Source: JBCCEJ01 sp039030335
GTDB lineage: Bacteria; Pseudomonadota; Gammaproteobacteria; HK1
Assembly: GCA_039030335.1 (NCBI GenBank)
Contig: JBCCEJ010000046.1
Coordinates: 1 to 46,464, forward strand
Reading direction: 5' to 3'
DNA length: 46,464 nucleotides
Shown: piece after piece, positions 41,616-46,464 of the stretch
Position numbering within the stretch: the stretch's first letter is position 1
How the letters are laid out: every line of letters starts with the position of its first letter
Made by a program: the position numbers and the translations under genes
The notes under the pieces: generated by a model
Seen by the model: only the letters and a program-made list of their open reading frames with translations
What the model was told of the DNA's origin: nothing
Databases searched by the model: none

Positions 41616-42646
41616 GCCCACGGCGGGCGTACACCGTAGCGTTGCGCGCACGCGTCCAGTTGGAGACGCACAGATTCCAACAACGGCACGCCCGCGCGGC
41701 CTCGCTCCGCCCGCGTAGCCGCTTCGGGATCACCCGGTGCCTTAACCGTCTCGCCTGCGCGCGCCGGAGTGGACGTGCGCACGCGCGCGGCGAGGGCGCT
41801 CGCACCTTGGCGGAACTGGTGTGCTGAACCGAACGCCTCGACATCGATGGCGATGTGGCACTGGCCGATGCCAACCTCATCGACGACGTCGAACGCGGGT
41901 ACACCGCCTGGCAGTGTGGAATTGAGCACTTCCAGCATGAACGCGAGCCCGCTGCCTTTGTGTTCGCCGAGCGGATTCAACATGCCGTTCATACCGGCCT
42001 GCGGATCGCTGGTGGGATTGCCAGACTGGTCGCGCGCCCACGAATCGGGTACCGCTTCGCCACGCTCAAACGCGAGCTGCAGTTTCCCCCAGGCAACTTT
42101 GCTGGTTCCGAAGTCGATCTGGTGCACTTCATCGGCGACGCCGGGCGCGCCAATCGAAAACGGATTGTTTCCGAGCAGCTTCTCGCTTGCTGCGAATGGC
42201 GGCATGATCGGCTCGACGTTGCTGGTGCTGATACCGACACACGCTTCGCCCGCGGCGAGATGCGTGTAGTATCCGGCGGCGCCGAAGTGCGATGAATTGC
42301 GCACCGCGGCAACGCCCACACCAAACGCGCGCGCCTTTTTTATCGCGCCGCGCATGGCGTCCGGCCCGACGCTGACCCCGAGCGACAGATTGCCGTCGAG
42401 CGCCAGGACGGCTTTGTGGTCAACGATGACGTCCGCCGTTGCGCCGACGTGCAACCGTCCGCTTTCGAAGTGGCTGAGGTACCTGGGCAGCGCGATTACG
42501 CCGTGCGAGTCGATGCCCGACGCGCTGGCATACCCGAGAACATCCGCGCTGTTCTGTGCGTAGGCCTCGGTCATCCCGGCCGCGAGGAAGACGTCTCGCA
42601 TCCAGTCGGTGAGCGCGGCTACCGCTACGGTATCGGACATGCTCAT
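41612..42646 (-). CDS. malate/L-lactate dehydrogenase family (Ldh) oxidoreductase
   Basis: A 344-residue NAD(P)-dependent 2-hydroxyacid dehydrogenase of the Ldh2/malate-type fold, not related to classical lactate dehydrogenase. ASGIDSHGVIALPRYLSHF and VRNSSHFGAAGYY carry the catalytic His region, ISTSNVEPIMPPFAASEKLLG and NPFSIGAPG follow, and LNPLGEHKGSGLAFMLEVL is the closing signature. The ATG is immediately after the aldolase stop (TAAATG). The pair looks cotranscribed. Family members reduce or oxidise various 2-oxo/2-hydroxy acids. Confidence 0.9.
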   Translation of the reverse strand: MSMSDTVAVAALTDWMRDVFLAAGMTEAYAQNSADVLGYASASGIDSHGVIALPRYLSHFESGRLHVGATADVIVDHKAVLALDGNLSLGVSVGPDAMRGAIKKARAFGVGVAAVRNSSHFGAAGYYTHLAAGEACVGISTSNVEPIMPPFAASEKLLGNNPFSIGAPGVADEVHQIDFGTSKVAWGKLQLAFERGEAVPDSWARDQSGNPTSDPQAGMNGMLNPLGEHKGSGLAFMLEVLNSTLPGGVPAFDVVDEVGIGQCHIAIDVEAFGSAHQFRQGASALAARVRTSTPARAGETVKAPGDPEAATRAERGRAGVPLLESVRLQLDACAQRYGVRPPWA

Positions 42647-43402
42647 TTACTCACCACACCCGGCGGCAGTCGACAGCGCATCGAATGCGGCTGCCGTCCC
42701 GGCATCGAGAGAACTCAGATCGAGTCCGTAGGTGAAAAACGAAAAGCCGCGACGCACGAAGTCCGGCACATCATCGACGGACGCGACATCGATGCCGGCG
42801 CGCTTGCCGTGACGCGCCGCCGCTTCGGCGACGCGGTCGATCGCTGCATCCAGCATCTCGCCCTCGCCCCGTGCGTGCAGGTCGCTTGCCAGATCGGCCG
42901 GCCCGACGTAGAGCACATCGGTACCGTCTACCGCGGCGATCTCCTCGACGACGGCTACCGCCCGACGCGACTCGATCTGCACGACCACCGCGTGCCGATC
43001 ATTGGCTTCACTCAGGTATGTATCCATGTCGCGATAGAAGTCCGATCCTCGCCACGGACCGACGCCGCGGTTACCAAGCGGCGGGTATCGCGCCGCCGAT
43101 ACCACGGCGCGCGCGGCGTCCGCTGTCTCTACCATCGGCACCATCACGGCGCCAACGCCTGCGTCCAGCGCCGCTTTGATGTACTCAGGGCGGTTGATCG
43201 GTACGCGATAACAAACGGCTTTGCCACCCAATTCGGCGGCTGGCAATAGCGTCGCGAGAGCGTCAGTCGGTAACGGTGCGTGCTCTCCATCGAACAGCAG
43301 AAAGTCGAAGCCGCTGCCAGCCAGCACTTCGATGACGCTCGGATGGGGAATCGAAACCCAGGTGCCGAGCACCGGCCTGACTTCGCGTGGAAACGCAATC
43401 AT
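42647..43402 (-). CDS. HpcH/HpaI aldolase family protein
   Basis: A 251-residue class II (metal-dependent) aldolase of the HpaI type. DFLLFDGEHAPLPTDAL provides the catalytic His, RYPPLGNRGVGPWRGSDFY the substrate loop, and QIESRRAV plus GPADLASDLH the Glu and Asp metal ligands. They catalyse retro-aldol cleavage of 4-hydroxy-2-oxo acids to pyruvate and an aldehyde. Pyruvate-type product plus the adjacent Ldh-family dehydrogenase is a coherent pair. It follows the decayed dioxygenase gene by only a few bases (43404 to 43402). Confidence 0.9.
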   Translation of the reverse strand: MIAFPREVRPVLGTWVSIPHPSVIEVLAGSGFDFLLFDGEHAPLPTDALATLLPAAELGGKAVCYRVPINRPEYIKAALDAGVGAVMVPMVETADAARAVVSAARYPPLGNRGVGPWRGSDFYRDMDTYLSEANDRHAVVVQIESRRAVAVVEEIAAVDGTDVLYVGPADLASDLHARGEGEMLDAAIDRVAEAAARHGKRAGIDVASVDDVPDFVRRGFSFFTYGLDLSSLDAGTAAAFDALSTAAGCGE

Positions 43403-43403
43403 C

Positions 43404-43855
43404 TCACCCGCTCCATGGCTGATGCGCCGATCGCGAGATGCGTAACCGGCTCAGATACTCGCCACGCTCCGCATGGCACTGCCGGATATGCCGTGTCCCG
43501 CAAAAACCGAGGCGTGCGTGCAGCACCCGATGATCGTCGAACGGCACGGCATCACCCGCCTCCAGCCTGAACGTGAGAGCGGCGTCCGGCGCGTACTCGC
43601 TCTCGTGACCGTCTGGCGCCCAACGAATCCACAGTTCGCCGCTTGCCGCCAGTTGGATACTGGCTGGAGGGATGTCGAACGGAATCTCGCCGGGTTCCAG
43701 ATACCGGTGCCCGCCGCTTTTGTCCCCACACGACGGGCGGCGGCAGTTATCGCGCAGCCAGAAGTAGTCGACCGTTTCGGTACGTCCGTCCAGTCGACCG
43801 GTACGCCGGCATCGCCCGAATTGACCCTGGCAATTTGCATCCGTACATCCGCCAT
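43404..43855 (-). pseudogene. frameshifted and internally deleted gamma-butyrobetaine hydroxylase-like gene
   Basis: From ATG 43855 the first 24 residues (MADVRMQIARVNSGDAGVPV and DWTD) are in one frame; the continuation GRTETVDYFWLRDNC is in another, so a frameshift lies at about 43784. The sequence GGACGGAC there suggests loss of one GGAC unit. The N-terminal GBBH-like domain then reads on to WAPDGHESEYAPDA and jumps directly to LTFRLEAGDAVPFDDHRVLH, a C-terminal segment, deleting about 200 residues that hold the HxD iron ligands. The ending YLSRLRI is family-typical. The product cannot be an active oxygenase. The gene lies directly before the aldolase gene. Confidence 0.75.
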
Positions 43856-43931
43856 GCAAGTCCGTGCAGTCGACTGTCGCGGATCGGCATCTGGTTGACA
43901 AGTCACAACACTGACGGCCGCGAGCCAGCCC

Positions 43932-43991
43932 GGGAAAGCTCTGATTTATCAGAGACTTCCTGGGAAAACTCTGATTTATCGGCGATCTCCT
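43932..43991. repeat. two tandem 30-base repeats with hairpin potential
   Basis: Units 43932-43961 and 43962-43991 share 25 of 30 bases, with the constant centre CTCTGATTTATC. The first unit contains CTCTGATTTATCAGAG, an inverted repeat with a short TTTA loop. The core GGAAAGCTCYGATTTATCRG matches the reverse complement of 34228-34249. It lies between the cupin gene and the decayed dioxygenase. Confidence 0.7.
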
Positions 43992-44002
43992 GGCATCTGA
44001 GG

Positions 44003-44656
44003 TCAGATCGCGATCTCCAGCATGTCGCCGGGCTCCAGCCAGAAGGAGAAGGTCAGCAAGGGTTCTTCGCCCGCCCGAATCGCATGTACCGCACCTGACG
44101 GAATGAAGATCGTCTGCCCGGCCTCCAGTATCTGCCAGGCCGCGCCTTCGACCTGCCACTGCCCACCACCCGACAAGGCCAGATACACCTCGTTCGGCGC
44201 ATGGTGATGTTCCCGGTAGAAGGTGTGCGGGCCGAACAACACAAACGCGCCAAGTGGCGCATCGCAACGCAGCGGACCATCCGGACCGGTCAACAAGGCA
44301 TGACAATAGTTGTCGAGAAAATCCTCTCCGACGGTGTCCGCATCGTAGCCGGGCGCGTGTCCCCAGATGAGATGGTCTTCGAGCATCTTGAATCGGTGAA
44401 CCAGGTGCTCGACCGGGCCGCCCAGGCTGCGCGCGAGAATCTCATCGACGAAGCGGTACGCGCACGGGCGGTCTCGCGAAGGCTCACCAACATAGACCGA
44501 CGCGCGCGCGTCGGGTACGGCGACCCGTTGACCATTGCGCATGTCAGCCCCAGACCCGACGACTTCCAGCAGGTCCGCTACCAGGCCGCGCAAGGCGTGT
44601 TCTATCGCTTCCGGCGTATCCAAGTGCGCATCAGCCTCGCCATTCGTACAACACAT
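44003..44656 (-). CDS. cupin protein of the DMSP lyase-like family
   Basis: A 217-residue protein with a C-terminal single-domain cupin. EHHHAPNEVYLAL gives His150, His152, Glu156 and Tyr158 (HxHxPxExY), and His191 is in GAVHAIRAGEE, the metal-binding set used by DddL/DddQ-type dimethylsulfoniopropionate lyases. DGPLRCDAPLGAFVLFGPHT precedes it, as in that family. The N-terminal 100 residues are helical. It could release acrylate and DMS, or be a cupin with another lyase/isomerase role. The start at ATG 44656 overlaps the GNAT stop by 26 bases. No acrylate-handling genes are adjacent. Confidence 0.72.
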   Translation of the reverse strand: MCCTNGEADAHLDTPEAIEHALRGLVADLLEVVGSGADMRNGQRVAVPDARASVYVGEPSRDRPCAYRFVDEILARSLGGPVEHLVHRFKMLEDHLIWGHAPGYDADTVGEDFLDNYCHALLTGPDGPLRCDAPLGAFVLFGPHTFYREHHHAPNEVYLALSGGGQWQVEGAAWQILEAGQTIFIPSGAVHAIRAGEEPLLTFSFWLEPGDMLEIAI

Positions 44657-45092
44657 CCGGGCAGCGCTCCTCATTTTGAGAACCGTCCCGGTATTCGACG
44701 ACAACGAAGTCTTCCTGCGTGTAGAACCGGCGTGCCGGGTCGTTGAATTGAAACGTGTAGAGGCGGATGGGTGGACCGACCAACGCCTTTGCCCAACGCA
44801 CGAGCGCCCGGCCATGGCCTCGGCGGACCGCCATCGGATCAATGTAGAGCTGGTCGATCCAGGCCGAGTCCGCGGTGGACGACAGCGCGATGAATCCAAC
44901 ACAGGTCGGATCTTCTACTCCCACTTCGAGTACGGCGACCGTAGCGTTCGGGATCAAAACCTCCCGCACCCACTGGCGCACCTGTGACTCTGAGTGAACC
45001 AACGGTGCATCCGCGACGAGTTCTCGTCGCGACGACAGGTAGAGGTCGGTCAGAGCGTCCGCATCGGCCAGTGCTGCGCGTCGGATTGACAC
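44631..45092 (-). CDS. GNAT family N-acetyltransferase
   Basis: A 153-residue GNAT domain. IDQLYIDPMAVRRGHGRALV contains the acetyl-CoA-binding loop (R/Q-x-x-G-x-G/A form), and FNDPARRFYTQEDFVVVEY is the usual C-terminal helix and strand. Start is GTG 45092. It overlaps the cupin gene by 26 bases, so coexpression is likely. Acceptor unknown. Confidence 0.85.
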   Translation of the reverse strand: MSIRRAALADADALTDLYLSSRRELVADAPLVHSESQVRQWVREVLIPNATVAVLEVGVEDPTCVGFIALSSTADSAWIDQLYIDPMAVRRGHGRALVRWAKALVGPPIRLYTFQFNDPARRFYTQEDFVVVEYRDGSQNEERCPDVLYEWRG

Positions 45093-45157
45093 GGATTTAC
45101 CAGTCTCCGATGGCCCACAACGAAGTGCAGGCGTTGCCAGAGGTCATCCCGCAACGG

Positions 45158-45499
45158 TCATTGCAAGGCTGCAAGATTCATCCTGAACTCGCGCCCATAG
45201 TCAGCAAACCCGAGTTGGACGTACAGTGCGTGCACGCGCGGCCTCGCATCCCGACTGGTAGCGATCAGCTTGTAGCACCCGTTCGTACGGGCCGCGGCAA
45301 TAACCTCGTTGACGAGCTGTTTACCAACGCCGTCTCCCCGCGCCGACTCTTCTACAAATACATCCTCGAGGAAACCGAACGGCTCTTCGTGCAAGTCGTT
45401 CATCATCAGATAAAGATAGGCCCGGCCAACTTCCGCGCCATCGCGGGAGACGGAGAATCTCAATCCTTCGGCAACAACTTTTGTGTGGTGAATATTCAT
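45158..45499 (-). CDS. GNAT family N-acetyltransferase (short)
   Basis: A 113-residue compact GNAT. VFVEESARGDGVGKQLVNE is the acetyl-CoA loop and YKLIATSRDARPRVHALY the later helix; ALYVQLGFADYGREFRM closes the fold. ATG 45499 has GGAGA upstream. The longer frame to 45595 is not family-like. It is a separate gene from the GNAT on each side, with gaps of 65 and 82 bases. Confidence 0.85.
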   Translation of the reverse strand: MNIHHTKVVAEGLRFSVSRDGAEVGRAYLYLMMNDLHEEPFGFLEDVFVEESARGDGVGKQLVNEVIAAARTNGCYKLIATSRDARPRVHALYVQLGFADYGREFRMNLAALQ

Positions 45500-45581
45500 T
45501 TCGTCTCCGGAATCATCCCGCGCGTTGCGTGCCCGTTGACCGCAACGGCGCTCACGACGGGTGCGCCCTGCCAGCGCTCGC

Positions 45582-46022
45582 TTAGCGCCCCTCACCGCTG
45601 ACGATCAGGCCGGAGCGGATCGCCTGCAACTGGTCTTTGAACCTGCACATACCCGTCGTCATGACGCCGAAGCCGAACTGCTCGTAGAGGCTTTCGATCC
45701 CGAGCGTCGCGAACAGCATGATCCGCTCGTGCGGCGGGATCTGGTCCAGCAGGTGTTTGACGAGCCCCTTACCGATCCCCTTGCCCTGTAGATTCGGTGT
45801 CACGGCGACGTCACAGACAACTGCGCAGTCGCCACCGTCGGAAAATGCCCGCCCCACCGCGACCAGCGTATCGCCGTCATAGGCATAACTCTGGTACTGG
45901 CTATGACCAAACACACGCTTGAGCCGGCTTTCGGTTTTACCGACGAACCCGGCCCGGTCGTAGAGCCGGGACAATTCTGCCCATGCGTCATCTCGCAAAC
46001 CGGCTTCATAGTGAATCTGCAT
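45582..46022 (-). CDS. GNAT family N-acetyltransferase
   Basis: A 146-residue GNAT. VAVTPNLQGKGIGKGLVKHL is the acetyl-CoA loop, and ESLYEQFGFGVMTTGM the ending motif common in the AttT/small GNAT group. ATG 46022 has GAGGA seven bases upstream. It is the first of three GNAT genes in a row on this strand, each divergent enough in sequence not to be a recent duplicate. Confidence 0.87.
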   Translation of the reverse strand: MQIHYEAGLRDDAWAELSRLYDRAGFVGKTESRLKRVFGHSQYQSYAYDGDTLVAVGRAFSDGGDCAVVCDVAVTPNLQGKGIGKGLVKHLLDQIPPHERIMLFATLGIESLYEQFGFGVMTTGMCRFKDQLQAIRSGLIVSGEGR

Positions 46023-46464
46023 GATCGTTCCTCGCGCCTCCTGGCGCTTCCGCGAACCCGGAGATTCGGACCAGCCAAGAGCGTTGCGGCGCCTTCGCAC
46101 CGCGTTTGTTGCCCCTGGCAATCTGACCCCGGCCCTTCGATCATCGCGATGGTACCGCAGGTCCCGCGCCCGGTTTGGAAGCCGAATCGACGCGGCCGAC
46201 GGCGCCTTGCGCGATGAATTCGATACGCAGGCAGCCGTCTGCGCGCAACACGGCGTTGACGCGCACGCGTCGCGGCGCTAGCGTAGCCGCCCATGAAGAC
46301 GTTCACGTCACCGTCAGTCATCCGCCGACGCGCCCGTACCACCGGGCGCGTCCGGCAGTTTATGGTGCTCTAAACGCACACCACTGCCCGCCGCCCTGCT
46401 TCACCCGGGCGGCTCCCTATCGCAAAGCTCAATCCAGGCGTCGCCCGCTTAACCACAAGCGAAG
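46023..46464. other. 442-base end region without recognised gene
   Basis: Short frames occur on both strands but none resembles a known protein. A minus-strand stretch around 46160-46275 reads VNAVLRADGCLRIEFIAQG, open but without a good start or family match. It should contain the promoter of the GNAT gene starting at 46022; I could not place a convincing -35/-10 pair. Confidence 0.3.

Noticed and set aside
43932..43991. Tandem repeats as a CRISPR array
   Set aside because: Only two directly adjacent units with no spacers and no cas genes.

Overview
The window is a GC-rich bacterial chromosome segment, most likely from an environmental (perhaps marine) gammaproteobacterium. The evidence is a TruC-type tRNA pseudouridine synthase, an ArfB ribosome-rescue hydrolase, a complete SoxR cysteine cluster, a type IV pilin, a NudL-type Nudix protein and a GGDEF-EAL protein. 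The taxonomic call is inference. I saw no rRNA, tRNA, CRISPR array, transposase or phage gene. Coding is dense on both strands, and most genes encode catabolic enzymes of uncertain substrate.

Layout. 2-2662 (+): 5'-truncated acetoacetyl-CoA synthetase, Old Yellow Enzyme, DUF2147 protein. 2690-6534: CinA-like protein, then a citrate synthase divergent from an unusual HTH-citrate synthase fusion, with a two-site palindromic operator between them. 6640-11015 (-): a tripartite tricarboxylate transporter operon (tctC, a tctA-tctB fusion) ending in a flavin-dependent LLM oxidoreductase. 11189-13098: housekeeping genes (arfB, Nudix, truC). 13167-16107: SDR, TauD/TfdA dioxygenase, mandelate racemase-like enzyme. 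16146-19589: HAD protein, GGDEF-EAL protein, SDR. 19609-26299 (-): a run of AIM24, DsbA-like isomerase, MmgE/PrpD, DUF4124, SMP-30, DUF4387, SDR and TauD genes. 26428-28463 (+): a LeuCD-type hydro-lyase pair flanked by two TauD/TfdA genes. 29568-32675: an SDR lacking its catalytic Tyr, an AtuA/DUF1446 protein coupled to DUF427, and a hotdog thioesterase. 32705-36310: polysaccharide deacetylase, soxR, MFS transporter, SDR. 36377-39038 (+): an orphan molybdenum hydroxylase large subunit with a MoaD-like partner. 39182-40433: tetR divergent from a SnoaL-like gene with two tandem 21-bp operators. 40895-41350: a pilin. 41310-46022 (-): two decayed gamma-butyrobetaine-hydroxylase-like genes around an aldolase and an Ldh-family dehydrogenase, then a DMSP-lyase-like cupin and three GNAT acetyltransferases.

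How it may work together (inference). Tricarboxylate uptake, two citrate-synthase homologues, MmgE/PrpD, a LeuCD-type hydratase, AtuA/DUF1446, DUF4387, SDRs and an aldolase are the kinds of parts expected for breaking down branched or alkylated di- and tricarboxylic acids, or acyl-CoA-derived acids. No standard methylcitrate operon (prpB/C/D) is seen. The least ordinary elements are the HTH-citrate synthase with its operator, the DUF4387/AtuA/LeuCD neighbourhood, the paired-repeat hairpins at 34216 and 43932, and the eroded carnitine/betaine-type genes.
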